Source: Qipengyuania seohaensis (GTDB lineage Bacteria > Pseudomonadota > Alphaproteobacteria > Sphingomonadales > Sphingomonadaceae). Taken from it: DNA of 64,000 bases. The stretch is from the NCBI RefSeq assembly GCF_002795865.1, contig NZ_CP024920.1, forward strand, positions 2,081,001 through 2,145,000, given 5' to 3'. This document shows, piece by piece, positions 47,751-57,628 of this stretch. Below the pieces are notes generated by a model that was given only the letters and a program-made list of their open reading frames with translations, was not told where the DNA came from and searched no databases. Every line of letters starts with the position of its first letter. Within the stretch, counting starts at the first letter, position 1. Both the position numbers and the translations under genes were made by a program.

Positions 47751-48371
47751 ATGACAGAGACGAGAGCCCGTCGCCGCGCAGGTCGCCCTCGTGTGTTCGA
47801 CACTGACGCTGCGCTCGACAAGGCGGTGCGGCTGTTCTGGCAGCGCGGCTACGAGGCGACATCGATGGCCGATCTGGTGGCGGAGACTGGCGTTGCCGCC
47901 GCCAGTCTCTATGCAGCGTTTGAGAACAAGGCAGGGCTGTTTGCGGCGGTGATCGAGCGCTACGCCGCAACGTTCAGCGTCCACCTCTATGCACCGATCA
48001 ACGATCCGGCGCTGTCCACCTACGAGGCCGTCAAAGGCCTGCTGGAACGAGCGGCGTCATCATTCTCGGAACCTGGAACGCCGGCCGGCTGCTTCATGTA
48101 TTCGGCAGCGGCAGCCGTTTCGCCGGCGTCCGCCGCCATCGAATGCCTGCTGCGCGACAAGCGTATCGCGGCGGAGGCCCTCCTGATCGAGCGTCTGCAA
48201 CGCGGTGCCGCGCAGGGCGAGCTTGCGGCCAACAGCGATCCGGCCGTGCTAGGCAAATTCATCAATACGGTCATGCAAGGCATGTCCGTTCAGGCGCGCG
48301 ACGGCGCTACGATCAACGAACTGCTCTCCATCGCCAAAATGGCACTCGATCGATGGCCGGCCGCGATATGA
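47751..48371 (+). CDS. TetR/AcrR family regulator
   Basis: A 206-residue protein with an RRRAGRPRVFDTDAALDKAV lead into a helix-turn-helix (TSMADLVAETGVAAASLYAAFENKAGLF, about 42-69) and a C-terminal ligand domain of the AefR-like/TetR_C type with CFMYSAAAAVSP. It is divergent from the quinone-reductase-like gene and 76 bases upstream of an aldo/keto reductase; it probably represses both and is released by an electrophile. That is inference from layout. Confidence 0.92.
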   Translation: MTETRARRRAGRPRVFDTDAALDKAVRLFWQRGYEATSMADLVAETGVAAASLYAAFENKAGLFAAVIERYAATFSVHLYAPINDPALSTYEAVKGLLERAASSFSEPGTPAGCFMYSAAAAVSPASAAIECLLRDKRIAAEALLIERLQRGAAQGELAANSDPAVLGKFINTVMQGMSVQARDGATINELLSIAKMALDRWPAAI

Positions 48372-48447
48372 TCGTTACATCATGGTCATCTGCCAATCCG
48401 CCTCCCGCGGGCCGAACAGCCGAACTCATCTCACAGGACGAAAGCAC

Positions 48448-49278
48448 ATGAAGCACGTGACATTGCCCGGCGGGGAAGTAATTCCTTCAATGGGTCAAGG
48501 CACCTGGAAGATGGGTGAGCGTACCGAGCGGCGATCCGATGAGATCGCCGCGCTGCGCGCCGGTGTCGAACTGGGCATGACGCTCGTCGATACCGCCGAA
48601 ATGTACGGCGACGGTGCGGCGGAAACGCTGATATCCGAGGCGCTGGGCAGCGTTCGCGACCAGTTGTTCCTCGTCAGCAAGGCATATCCGCAGAACGCAT
48701 CGCGCTCCCGCCTTGCCGGTGCGTGCGAGGCGAGCCTGAAGCGGCTCGGCACCGACCGGCTGGACCTCTACCTGCTCCATTGGCGGGGATCGGTGCCGCT
48801 CGCTGAGACTGTGGAGGCATTGGAGGCGCTCAAATCGGCAGGAAAGATCCGACACTGGGGTGTCAGCAATCTCGATACCGATGATATGGAAGAGCTTGTC
48901 GCTGCGGGCGCGAATGGCTGCGTGACCGACCAGATCCTCTACAATTTGGTCCGGCGAGGCCCCGAATTGGACCTGCTGCCGTGGCTCGCCGAGCATAACA
49001 TACCGGTTATGGCGTATAGTCCAGTCGAGCAGGGACGACTTTCTACCCACCCCGCTCTCGACAAAATTGCAGCCGAGGTTGGCGCAACCCCTGTGCAGGT
49101 CGCACTTTCGTGGACGTTGCGGCAAGATGGTCTTATCGCCATCCCGAAAGCGAGTTCAGTCGCACATGTGCGGGAAAACCGCGCCGCCGCCGATATCGTT
49201 CTTTCCGACGCTCAGCTTGCGACACTCGACGCGGCATTTCCCAGGCCACGCCACCGCCGTCCACTCAAGATGCTTTAG
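48448..49278 (+). CDS. Aldo/keto reductase
   Basis: A 276-residue TIM-barrel reductase. Seen: GMTLVDTAEMYGDGAAE (catalytic Asp and Tyr), LFLVSKAYPQNASR (Lys), LLHWRG (His), GVSNLDTDDMEEL, and LIAIPKASSVAHVREN for NADPH phosphate binding. It resembles YeaE/DkgA-type methylglyoxal reductases. The chosen ATG gives MKHVTLPGG, as in homologues. It probably forms a unit with the preceding TetR gene. Confidence 0.93.
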   Translation: MKHVTLPGGEVIPSMGQGTWKMGERTERRSDEIAALRAGVELGMTLVDTAEMYGDGAAETLISEALGSVRDQLFLVSKAYPQNASRSRLAGACEASLKRLGTDRLDLYLLHWRGSVPLAETVEALEALKSAGKIRHWGVSNLDTDDMEELVAAGANGCVTDQILYNLVRRGPELDLLPWLAEHNIPVMAYSPVEQGRLSTHPALDKIAAEVGATPVQVALSWTLRQDGLIAIPKASSVAHVRENRAAADIVLSDAQLATLDAAFPRPRHRRPLKML

Positions 49279-49429
49279 CGTCAGATGACGATATTATCGC
49301 TCGAACGAACAGAGCGTAAGAAGGATCGGCGGTAGAAGCCGAATTTAAACTTGTTGAGCCTGCCAGTGGCGCGTGAAGTATCACTTCGCAAGCCTTCGCG
49401 CAGCAAGGTGAACCACTAGGAGTCTTCTT

Positions 49430-50281
49430 ATGGATCGGATGCCCGCACTCTTTATCGGCCACGGAAGCCCGATGAACACGCTCGAGAGCAATGGCTACAC
49501 CTCGGCCTGGCGGGCATTCGGGCCTGAGTTGCCCCGCCCCAAGGCGATCCTCGTGGTTTCTGCACATTGGTATTTCGGTGCTACGGCGGTGACGGCCATG
49601 GCACGCCCTCGCACAATCCACGATTTCTACGGATTCCCACAGGAGCTGTTCGACTTTGAATATCCGGCCCAGGGCGATCCGGACCTCGCGAAAGAGATCG
49701 TTGAGCTGGTGAAGCCCGAGTGGGTGGGTCTCGACCAGGATCAGTGGGGTCTCGATCACGGAACGTGGTCGGTGCTCGCGCACCTGTACCCTGAGGCGGA
49801 CATCCCGGTGGTGCAGCTCTCGATCAACGCGCTCAAGCCGCTGAGCTATCATCTTGACCTTGGCGCAAGACTGGCAGCCTTGCAGGACCGCGACGTCCTG
49901 GTGGTCGCTAGCGGAAATGTCGTTCACAACCTCCGAGCCGTGCGCTGGAACCAGCCCGATTTTGCGTTCGACTGGGCAGAGCGTTTCGATGAAGCAGCGG
50001 TTCGCCAACTGGCAGAAAACCCGGGCGATCTGCTGCGCCTTGTGGAGCATCCCGATTATGCCGCGGCGGTTCCCACGCCCGACCATTTCGTTCCGCTGAT
50101 TTATCTTGCCGGAATGGCGGCTGCCCGCAACGAAACCCTTGATCCGCTGGTGCGCGGCTATTCGATGGGTTCAGTGTCCATGACCTGTTACGGTCTTGGC
50201 ACTGAAGGTTTGGCATGCTCCGAAAAAACGGGCGCGGCCAACTTGCCGAGTGATGTGCCGGCCGACCAGACGAATACATGA
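49430..50281 (+). CDS. LigB-type extradiol dioxygenase (YgiD-like)
   Basis: A 283-residue protein beginning with FIGHGSPMNTLE, with VVSAHWYF, GLDHGTWSVLAHLYPEADIPV and ASGNVVHNLR, the metal-binding His residues of the class III/DODA family. YgiD-type enzymes cleave catechols such as DOPA. AGGAG lies 8 bases before the ATG. It lies 151 bases after the aldo/keto reductase in the same direction and probably has its own promoter. Confidence 0.92.
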   Translation: MDRMPALFIGHGSPMNTLESNGYTSAWRAFGPELPRPKAILVVSAHWYFGATAVTAMARPRTIHDFYGFPQELFDFEYPAQGDPDLAKEIVELVKPEWVGLDQDQWGLDHGTWSVLAHLYPEADIPVVQLSINALKPLSYHLDLGARLAALQDRDVLVVASGNVVHNLRAVRWNQPDFAFDWAERFDEAAVRQLAENPGDLLRLVEHPDYAAAVPTPDHFVPLIYLAGMAAARNETLDPLVRGYSMGSVSMTCYGLGTEGLACSEKTGAANLPSDVPADQTNT

Positions 50282-50550
50282 TTCCTCGGTACACGGCGGA
50301 CAGGCATGATGAAGTCAGGACGGAAGATGCGAAACGTCGGAGTTCGTCTTGATCCTTGAACACGAGAACATGTCGGAATCCTGGCTCTGCCCTCCCGGCT
50401 CGCGAAGTCGCGCCTAATGATCTTGCCTTCCTAGAGGACGTGTTCGACCGAACTGACGAGGATCATGCCGCGGATTTTCTCGACCATCAACTGGGCCGTA
50501 TGTGTTCGCACCAGCGCCATGTCTTGGGGGGTCGTACCGACGTCCTCTGC

Positions 50551-50850
50551 CGTGACGTACTGCCCATTCGCCGCCGCTGCCTGGTACCCGTTTCATCCTT
50601 TTACGATGCCGAAGCACCAAAGGACGCTAAAGGCCGTATCTGGTTCGACCACCCCGATGGCGACAAGCTCGTATGCGCCGGTATCTAGCGCGACAGCGAC
50701 GAATGAGGCGTAGCTATTCGATGACCATCACCGACGCTTCGAAAGAGGACTTGCGCTTCTACAACCAGAAGCCGGTCATCCTCATGTCCGCCGATCGCTG
50801 GGTCGATCACAACCGCACCGACGCCGCGGCGGCCCGCCGACCTTATTGAG
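50551..50850 (+). pseudogene. SRAP (YedK/HMCES) family remnant
   Basis: The plus strand reads DVLPIRRRCLVPVSSFYDAEAPKDA, then LVCAGI-stop-RDSDE-stop, and after a shift MTITDASKEDLRFYNQKPVIL and SADRWVDH. This is the middle and C-terminal part of an SOS-response-associated peptidase that crosslinks to abasic DNA. Both stops (TAG, TGA) stand where Trp is expected, and a one-base shift follows near 50710. The N-terminal catalytic Cys region is absent. The gene is dead. Confidence 0.75.
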
Positions 50851-50928
50851 ACGAACTCACGATCGATCAGACGTCCGATCCTTGGCGCGAGGGTTAGCTC
50901 ATTCAGTTTCAGATAACCGGTACCTGAA

Positions 50929-52110
50929 TCATAGCTCCTCCGGTTTCATCACGCATTTGATGCAGCCATCGTCCTTGTCGCGGAAGGTCTTGTAGAAATC
51001 GGGCCCGTCCTTGAGGTCGCCCCGATGGGTGATGATGCCCGAAAGGTCGATCTCACCGGCTTCCACCCGCTTAAGCAGCGGCGCGAGATAGCGCTGCATG
51101 TGTGTCTGTCCCGATTTCATGGTGAGCCCCTTGTTCATGAAAGGCCCGATCGGGAACGTCACCTTATCGGCATAGACGCCGGGGACGGACAGCGTCCCGC
51201 CCTTGCGCACTGACATGACCATTTCCTGCAGCGCAAACGGCTGGTCGGACATGCCGGTGGTGTGCAACTCGACTTTGTCCTTGATATCGCCCAGCACTCC
51301 GTGCCCGTGGGCCTCAGCGCCGACCGCGTCGATGCCTGCATCCGGTCCCCGGCCACCCGTCATCTCGTCTAGCGCCTCCTTGACGTCGGTCTGGCTGTAA
51401 TCGATGGTTTCGGCTTTGCCGTAGCTCGCGGCGAGTGCCAGCCTTTCAGGCACCCGGTCGATCACGATGACCCGTTCCGCTCCCATCATCCACGCGCTGC
51501 GCACTGCAAACTGGCCGACCGGTCCTGCTCCCCACACCGCAACGGTTTTGCCCTTTTCATAGCCGATGGCGTTTTCCGCCGCCATCCAGCCAGTCGGAAA
51601 GATGTCGGACAGGAACAGCACCTTGTCGTCCGGCAGGTCGTTTTCCAGCTTGATCGGACCGACATCGGCGTGGGGCACCCTGACATATTCTGCCTGACCG
51701 CCGGAATAGCCACCGGTCAGATGGGAATAACCGAAAAGTCCGGCAGGAGCGTGGCCCATGGCCGCGCGCGCGTTTTCCGCGGTGCGATTGGTCGTATCGC
51801 ACAGAGAATACATTTCGCGCTGGCAGAACCAGCATTCGCCGCAGGATATGGTGAAGGGCACCACCACCCGGTCGCCGACCTTCAACCTTTTAACATCCGC
51901 ACCGACCTCGACGACTTCGCCCATGAATTCGTGGCCCAGGATATCGCCCTGTTTCATCTTGGGAACGACACCATCCATCAGATGCAGGTCGGAGCCGCAG
52001 ATCGCGGTCGAACTGACCTTGAGAATGCAGTCCCGGGGATCCTCGATGCGAGGATCGTCGACCGTTTCGCAGCGGATGTCGTTCGTTCCGTTCCAGACTA
52101 ATGCGCGCAT
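50929..52110 (-). CDS. Zinc-dependent alcohol dehydrogenase (formaldehyde dehydrogenase-like)
   Basis: A 393-residue MDR with catalytic zinc motif [23 protein letters not shown], the structural zinc cysteines in [17 protein letters not shown], and [14 protein letters not shown] for NAD. It belongs to the long-insert group related to glutathione-independent formaldehyde dehydrogenases and is widespread in Alphaproteobacteria. The substrate may be an aldehyde or polyol. AAGGG lies before the ATG. Confidence 0.92.
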   Translation of the reverse strand: MRALVWNGTNDIRCETVDDPRIEDPRDCILKVSSTAICGSDLHLMDGVVPKMKQGDILGHEFMGEVVEVGADVKRLKVGDRVVVPFTISCGECWFCQREMYSLCDTTNRTAENARAAMGHAPAGLFGYSHLTGGYSGGQAEYVRVPHADVGPIKLENDLPDDKVLFLSDIFPTGWMAAENAIGYEKGKTVAVWGAGPVGQFAVRSAWMMGAERVIVIDRVPERLALAASYGKAETIDYSQTDVKEALDEMTGGRGPDAGIDAVGAEAHGHGVLGDIKDKVELHTTGMSDQPFALQEMVMSVRKGGTLSVPGVYADKVTFPIGPFMNKGLTMKSGQTHMQRYLAPLLKRVEAGEIDLSGIITHRGDLKDGPDFYKTFRDKDDGCIKCVMKPEEL

Positions 52111-52609
52111 TTTTGGGCCCTTTTCGATGAATTCGGTTATTCCTTCTACCCTTTCAAACCTCAGGAGTTCCTAGTCTGGCAGATGTTAGACGGCCATTGG
52201 GTTGGGATCGACAGGCGTTTTTTACGCTTTGCTTGATGCCATCGATCGAGTTGCCGAAATGGGACTGACAGCACCATCACAATTGACTGTCCTCTCAACC
52301 TGCAATGACACCAGTAGTTTGTCATCGCTTGCAAGTGCTTATGCCGGTGCCAGGCTTCCTCAATGGTAGCGTGCTTGACACACCTCGCGGCATCGGAAGC
52401 GATGACTGAAGGGCGGAAATCTAGATTATCCGGCGAATGTCTTTGCTCTACGATACTGCTGCCAGGACCGAAGATCCTCTTCCGACCCAAAAAAGATGGC
52501 GTGAGCGCGGAGGCGAGCTCTGCTGTGCGCTTTTTCGAATACTAACCAGCTTACCGGAGCATCATTCAGAGTCCCTGCGATCCGTGGCATCGAGAATGAC
52601 GCGGATCGC
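52111..52609. other. Stretch without a recognised gene
   Basis: About 500 bases between the dehydrogenase start and the decayed hydrolase. Six-frame reading gives only short frames without family character. It must carry the dehydrogenase promoter; the rest looks like decayed DNA. Confidence 0.5.
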
Positions 52610-53345
52610 TTAATCTGGCCGATCCCACATAGGGAAGTTTCTGCTGCGCTCGAACCAGTGCATTGTCGCTTCCGGGTAGGCAGCTTTCGCGCGGCTGGCC
52701 TGCTGCGGCAGACACAGGCGATCCTTGTGACCCCGGCCGATGACCACCCGGGTCGACCGGGTCGCGGAGCCTTCCTGCATCGGGCCAGTGGCAAGGTCCT
52801 TTACCAACGAGTCGAACGTAAGCGTATCAGCAAACGACTGCAGTTCATTCAAGACGAAACCGGGATCGAGCGTTCAGGATCTTGCGGAAAGCTGCAGCAT
52901 GAATGCAGTCCGGCCGGTGGCATTTCGCGGAAGGGCGGGAAGTGCCGGTCGCAAAGCCCGTACCAGTGCAATCGATGCCGTTATGGTGGTCCGGAAGTAC
53001 GTCCGCTCCCACCCTTGCCAAAAGCCGCCCGGGTCCAGGGCGACGACTGAGCCGACGCGACCGCGCCGCGCCATCACGAGCACAAGCTCGGCGCCCAAGG
53101 AGCTGCCGACCATGTCGATCCCTGTAAGGTTCTCTTTGACGAGCCAATCGTCCAGGCTCCGCGCCAGCCCTTCGAACGTACCGCTGTCGACCTGTGCGGG
53201 AGCCTGCCCGTGGCTAGGCAGTTCCAGGATAATCACCTCCCTCGCTTGGGCGAGGGCAGGCGAGATCGTATCCCAGGACCGACGGCTCCCCCCAAGCCGT
53301 GGACGAGCAGATGGGTTTTCTGCGGCCTAGTCGCGTGTGAAGTAT
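52610..53345 (-). pseudogene. Alpha/beta hydrolase with nonsense codon and frameshift
   Basis: Read on the minus strand: THLLVHGLGG (oxyanion), then after a shift in the six-G run at 53288-53293 the frame continues SRRSWDTISPALAQAREVII, LELPSHGQAP, VGSSLGAEL (nucleophile elbow) and GRTAFMLQLSARS. A TGA at 52874 interrupts it, after which the same frame goes on as TLDPGFVLNELQSF to NFPMWDRPD. The expected C-terminal catalytic His is Asn here. One frameshift, one nonsense codon and a lost catalytic residue show that it is not functional. Confidence 0.8.
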
Positions 53346-53557
53346 GCTCATGCAAAGGTAACGCGTCACAAGGACTTAGGTCCCCCCCGCCCCGAATGTC
53401 GACATAGTCAATAAAGTCGATAAGAACGGACAGTCCGCTCTTGGGACGGTAGCCGAGCGGCTGCTTTTCCGAATTTCGACCCTATCAGCAGACAGTTTGG
53501 TATCGGCCCAAACTCTGCGGCTCCAGCATATGTGTTCACAATTCTCGGCCAAGTCTT

Positions 53558-53935
53558 CTAATCAGCCAGCCTCCACGGGGGAAATCGGCGATTTTCGCCC
53601 GCGTGATATAGACAGATGCGGTTGCCCGTCGGGTCGCGCAGCTTGGCCTCCCTCCAGAGATAGGGTTTGTCGGATGGATCCTCGTCGATCGCGATGCCGC
53701 GCGATCTGAGATCGGCAACGGTTGCGTCGACATCGTCCACCTCGAAATAGATGAGGCCGCTTGCGGGCGTGGGATGCTGGGAAAGCGAAAGAGATAGCGT
53801 GCTCAGATCGCCTGGAACCTCAAAGCGAGCATACTCCTTTCTCGCCGAGACGATGAGTTTGAGGCCGAGGGCTTCATAGAAGGAAACCGACTTGGCGAAA
53901 TCCGCGACAGGCACGGTATATTGGTTCATCCTCAT
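53558..53935 (-). CDS. VOC family protein
   Basis: A 125-residue glyoxalase/bleomycin-resistance fold protein: NQYTVPVADFAKSVSFYEAL, LIYFEVDDVDATVADLRSRG and LRDPTGNRICLYHAG. It is the last gene of a minus-strand operon; its ATG overlaps the PNPOx stop (ATGA). The likely role is binding or conversion of a small electrophile or antibiotic; the substrate is unknown. Confidence 0.9.
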   Translation of the reverse strand: MRMNQYTVPVADFAKSVSFYEALGLKLIVSARKEYARFEVPGDLSTLSLSLSQHPTPASGLIYFEVDDVDATVADLRSRGIAIDEDPSDKPYLWREAKLRDPTGNRICLYHAGENRRFPPWRLAD

Positions 53936-54495
53936 TGTTCGGGCTCCAATTCGCTGAGTTCCTCGAGCGTATAGCGCTGCGGGATATGTTGCGGACAGTT
54001 CCAGTCGAAGCCTGCGAGGGTGATGACAAAGGCGCGTTCGGGCACAGCGCGATACTCGGGGTCGTGAAGTCGCGCGATGAGATCGGGATCATCCTCGACG
54101 TCGATCAGCTCGACAGTGCCGAGGATCTTCAGCCGCCGCCTGTTGGGATAGTCCATCAGGAAGAGCGAGATGCGTTCGTTCGACTGCAGATTGCCAACGC
54201 TGAGATACTGGCGGTTTCCGCGGAAGTCGGCATAGGCGAGCCGCTTCGCATCGAGCACCTTGAGGAAGCCGCGCGGACCGCCACGAAACTGGACATAGGG
54301 CCAGCCGGTTCCAGAAACCGTTGCCTGGTAGAAGCCGTCGCGCTCCGCGATAAACTCGGCCTCTCGTGCGGTGAGTACGTCGCCTCCTGAAACTTCGGGG
54401 GCGAGAAACTTGGCGTAGCTGACTGCGCTACCCTGTTTCTCCTGCACAGCGCGGACGTTGGGGGTGAAGGTCAATTCGGCATAGGCACGGGGCAT
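53932..54495 (-). CDS. Pyridoxamine 5'-phosphate oxidase-family flavoprotein
   Basis: A 187-residue split-barrel protein: LTAREAEFIAERDGFYQATVSGTGWPYVQFRGG, YADFRGNRQYLSVGNL, and RLKILGTVELID, typical of the FMN-binding PNPOx-like group rather than PdxH itself. GGAGAA lies 8 bases before the ATG. It may reduce a small molecule with F420 or FMN; FMN is more likely in this taxon. It is coupled to the VOC gene. Confidence 0.9.
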   Translation of the reverse strand: MPRAYAELTFTPNVRAVQEKQGSAVSYAKFLAPEVSGGDVLTAREAEFIAERDGFYQATVSGTGWPYVQFRGGPRGFLKVLDAKRLAYADFRGNRQYLSVGNLQSNERISLFLMDYPNRRRLKILGTVELIDVEDDPDLIARLHDPEYRAVPERAFVITLAGFDWNCPQHIPQRYTLEELSELEPEQ

Positions 54496-54518
54496 GATTG
54501 TTCTCCGGATACTGGGGA

Positions 54519-54926
54519 TCAGGTGAGTCTGCGGTCCTGCTCGGCGATCGGCTCGTCGTTGATGCTGGCGAAACGCTTTTGCATGAGCCCGTCACCGTCG
54601 AATTCCCACATCTCGTTGCCATGGCTGCGAAACCACTGCCCATCATCGTCGTGCCACTCATATTCGAAGCGGACCGCGATGCGGTTTTCGGTGTAGGCCC
54701 AGAGCGTTTTCCTGAGCCGATAATCGTGCTCGCGGCTCCACTTCTCCGCCAGAAACGCGCGGATCTCCTCGCGCCCTTTCAGAAATGAAGCGCGGTTTCT
54801 CCATTCGCTGTCGGGCGAATAGGCGAGCGCGACGCGTTCCGGATCGCGCGTGTTCCAGGCATCTTCAGCCGCCTGGACTTTTGCGGCGGCGGTTTCTGCG
54901 GTGAATGGGGGGGCAAGCTTGGTCAT
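54519..54926 (-). CDS. NTF2-like protein (DUF1348)
   Basis: A 135-residue protein with [41 protein letters not shown] and [27 protein letters not shown], the DUF1348 pattern of the nuclear-transport-factor-2 fold. Members occur beside oxidoreductases and stress proteins. I chose MTKLAPPF as start; the longer frame reads back into the neighbour. It lies 23 bases before the PNPOx gene. Confidence 0.9.
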   Translation of the reverse strand: MTKLAPPFTAETAAAKVQAAEDAWNTRDPERVALAYSPDSEWRNRASFLKGREEIRAFLAEKWSREHDYRLRKTLWAYTENRIAVRFEYEWHDDDGQWFRSHGNEMWEFDGDGLMQKRFASINDEPIAEQDRRLT

Positions 54927-55024
54927 TGTGTTTACTCGGATCGGGAGGAGAGAAATGTGGGGCGCGGACTGGAGAGAGAGGGGACGTACCGCGCCCCGCA
55001 AGGGAGGGCTGAGTGGGGGAAGTG

Positions 55025-56074
55025 TCAGCCCTGGGGAGTCTCGCGGTCGAGGAATTCGAGGATTTCTTTGGCCATCATCGGTCCGTATTCTTCGAGCGCG
55101 AAATGGCCGGTATCGAGCAAGTGAAACTCGATGTTGGTAAGGTCGCGCTTGTAGGGATGCGCGCCTTCCGCCGGGAAAATGTGGTCGTTCTTGCCCCACA
55201 GGAGGATCGCCGGCGGCTGGTGCTCGCGGAACAGCGCCTGCCATTTGGGATACTCGGTGACATTGGTGGCGTAGCTCGCGAAGAGGTCGAGCTGGATTTC
55301 CTGATTGCCCTCGCGATCGAGCAGGAACTGGTCGGTATGCCAATTATCCGGGCTGATCGTGCTGACATCGCCCACACCATGGGTGTACTGCCATTTGGTT
55401 GCGTCGAGTGACAGCAGGCCGCGCAAGGCTTCGCGATCCTCAGCCGACCCGCTAGCCCAATATGCCTTGATCGGATCCCAAAACTCGCGCAGCCCTTCTT
55501 CATAGGCATTACCGTTCTGGATGATGAAACCGTTCACCTTCTCGGGATTTTCGGCGAAGAGGCGGAAGCCGATCGGCGCACCATAATCCATGAGATAGAG
55601 GCTGTAGCGGTCGACCTCTTTGGCTTGGACGAACTGGTCCACGATGTTGGCCAGATTGGCGAAACTGTATTCGAAGTCCTCGCGCGACGGCATCTCGCTC
55701 GCGCCATATCCGGGATAGTCGGGCGCGAGCACGTGATAGCGTGCAGCCAGAGCGGGGATCAGCTCATCGAACATTTGTGAGCTGGTTGGAAAGCCATGCA
55801 GCAGTAGCACTGTCGGGCGTTCTCGATCGCCGGCTTCGCGGTAGGCGATCTCTACACCCTCGATCTCAATTGAGAGGTGCGCGACCGCGGGGTTGATCAT
55901 TTGCATCGTTGCCTCAGTTGGCGAACGTTGAGCGGCTTCACGCGCCTGCGCGTCTGTGGCGAGGGCAAAGCTGGTGAAGGCGAGCGCGACGGAGGCCGCA
56001 CCGGCAGCAATACGAGCAGCGATAGGCGTGGCTGGGGCGGCTTCGAATTCGGGGTATTCTGGTGGGAAAAGCAT
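55025..56074 (-). CDS. Exported alpha/beta hydrolase (epoxide hydrolase / dehalogenase-like)
   Basis: A 349-residue protein with a likely export helix (about 18-44), the oxyanion motif HGFPTSSQM, and DYGAPIG, where Asp takes the nucleophile place as in epoxide hydrolases and haloalkane dehalogenases. [11 protein letters not shown] (acid) and [12 protein letters not shown] (His) complete the triad. AGGAG lies 8 bases before the ATG. The substrate could be an epoxide, halide or ester. It sits between the YHS and NTF2-like genes. Confidence 0.88.
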   Translation of the reverse strand: MLFPPEYPEFEAAPATPIAARIAAGAASVALAFTSFALATDAQAREAAQRSPTEATMQMINPAVAHLSIEIEGVEIAYREAGDRERPTVLLLHGFPTSSQMFDELIPALAARYHVLAPDYPGYGASEMPSREDFEYSFANLANIVDQFVQAKEVDRYSLYLMDYGAPIGFRLFAENPEKVNGFIIQNGNAYEEGLREFWDPIKAYWASGSAEDREALRGLLSLDATKWQYTHGVGDVSTISPDNWHTDQFLLDREGNQEIQLDLFASYATNVTEYPKWQALFREHQPPAILLWGKNDHIFPAEGAHPYKRDLTNIEFHLLDTGHFALEEYGPMMAKEILEFLDRETPQG

Positions 56075-56136
56075 GACTTCTTACTCCTATGTCGTGGGAT
56101 GGAGGTGGTCGCCGGAAACGACGACCACCGGTCTGC

Positions 56137-56622
56137 TTAAAGTTCTTCGACTGGCGTGTGTTTGATTGTGGGCCATTGCTCGGCCGCCGTGCGCAAGATG
56201 TTCTCCTTGTCGGCAAGGTAGATTTCGAAAACGGCGGCACTAACGAACAGATAGAGCTTGCCGTCGACGATATCGGCGTAGCGCGGATCGCCATCGAACT
56301 TCTTACCCTTGGCTACGGCATAAGCGCAGAAGCCGCCGTACTGTGGAAGATACTGTGCTGGGTCAGACTTGAAGCGCTCGGCGGTGATATCCGACGCGAA
56401 ATAGTAGGTGACCCCGTCGTGGACCACAGCGTGGCTTGCATCACCACGTGCCACGGTATTCAGCGTGCTGAGCGCGACAGTATCGAAACCGTGAACGCCT
56501 AGACCCGTGCCTTCGGTCGTGACGCCATTGGTGATGTTATATTCATCGGATGCGAAGGCGGGGGCGGCGATGCCGGTGGCGACAGCAATTGCGAGGGTGA
56601 TGCAGGTTGATTTGATACGCAC
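56137..56622 (-). CDS. Secreted YHS-domain protein
   Basis: A 161-residue protein with a signal peptide (about 1-25, ending AFAS), the segment LGVHGFDTVALST, and a YHS-like core GVTYYFASDITAERFKSDPAQYLPQYGGFCAYAV. YHS domains bind copper or other metals. The start is GTG, with AAGGAG at 7 bases. It lies after the isochorismatase-like gene with a hairpin in the 140-base gap. Confidence 0.88.
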   Translation of the reverse strand: MRIKSTCITLAIAVATGIAAPAFASDEYNITNGVTTEGTGLGVHGFDTVALSTLNTVARGDASHAVVHDGVTYYFASDITAERFKSDPAQYLPQYGGFCAYAVAKGKKFDGDPRYADIVDGKLYLFVSAAVFEIYLADKENILRTAAEQWPTIKHTPVEEL

Positions 56623-56714
56623 GTTCTTTCTCCTTGGGCTTGGCTTTGAAGGATTGACGGTGACCGCATGAGCCGGGAGGGGGCGGGGGATGGCTTAGGC
56701 GGCCACCGTCCAGT

Positions 56715-56752
56715 TGGCTGGAGCAGGACGGGAGGGGGGAGAGCTCCAGCCA
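56715..56752. repeat. Intergenic hairpin within the operon
   Basis: TGGCTGGAGC and GCTCCAGCCA form a perfect 10-bp stem with an 18-base G-rich loop, 10 bases after the isochorismatase-like gene's stop on the minus strand. It may stabilise mRNA or reduce read-through. Confidence 0.55.
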
Positions 56753-56762
56753 GGGGCGGGGG

Positions 56763-57599
56763 TTACTGCGCTGCGTAAGCGGCCTTGATTGCGCTGACGG
56801 TATTTTCGGTGTTGTCGACCTTGCTTGCGATCATGCGGAAATTGACAAGCGACGCGGCGTAGCCGTCATAGTACGGCGTTATCGCGCCAGCGGTCGCATC
56901 GGTGACAACCATCACCTCGAAGCCGGCTTCGATTAGAGCGCGCATGTGCGACTCTGTGCAGAGGTTGGACGACATGCCGCCGAGGACGACTTGGGAAATT
57001 CCGGCCTTGCGCAATTGCAACACCAGGTCGTTGCTGTCGGGGCCGTAGACTTTGTGCGGGCTGGTCACGACGGTGCGACCGTTGTTGATATGCGGCTTGT
57101 ACTGATCGAGCCAATCGGCGCCAGAGCCCTCGAACCCTTCCAAAGTCAGGGCATGCGGACGGTCGAACATGCCGATGGAGTGCATCAGCGTCTCGAGCGT
57201 TCCCTCGAACTGCCAGCGATGATCGTGCTCGAAATAGTAATGCGGCGAGATGAACACCGGCATCCCGGTTTCGTCGGCCACATCGAACAGCGCGCCAATA
57301 TTCTCGACGGTCCCATTTTCGGTGATGCTCTGTCCGACAACGCCCCAGGTCACGCCATCGGGTGAGAGAAAGTCGTTCTGCGGATCGGTGATAACGATGG
57401 CGGTCTCGCCGGGAACAATTTCGAAGCCAGGCATGGGTAGACCATCGTTGGCCGGGGGCTGGGTCGCGGTTGCGGCCCGGGAAACTTCGCTCCCGGCGGA
57501 TGCGACCGTAGGCGGGGCAAGTGCCACGCCAGCCAAGCTCGCAGCGATAGCGAAGGCGGCATTTCGAGATCTAGGCGAAAGATGAGTGAGCGATGACAT
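56763..57599 (-). CDS. Exported cysteine hydrolase (isochorismatase-like)
   Basis: A 278-residue protein with a signal peptide (about 1-35), the catalytic Asp in VITDPQNDFLSP, a mid-protein Lys in TSPHKVYG and the nucleophile Cys in GGMSSNLCTESHMRALIEAG. This is the D-K-C triad of the isochorismatase/nicotinamidase fold. It is the first gene of a six-gene operon and faces a TetR gene. GGAGG lies 6 bases before the ATG. Confidence 0.9.
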   Translation of the reverse strand: MSSLTHLSPRSRNAAFAIAASLAGVALAPPTVASAGSEVSRAATATQPPANDGLPMPGFEIVPGETAIVITDPQNDFLSPDGVTWGVVGQSITENGTVENIGALFDVADETGMPVFISPHYYFEHDHRWQFEGTLETLMHSIGMFDRPHALTLEGFEGSGADWLDQYKPHINNGRTVVTSPHKVYGPDSNDLVLQLRKAGISQVVLGGMSSNLCTESHMRALIEAGFEVMVVTDATAGAITPYYDGYAASLVNFRMIASKVDNTENTVSAIKAAYAAQ

Positions 57600-57628
57600 G
57601 TGTTCCTCCTGAAGATGCTCCGACCGTA

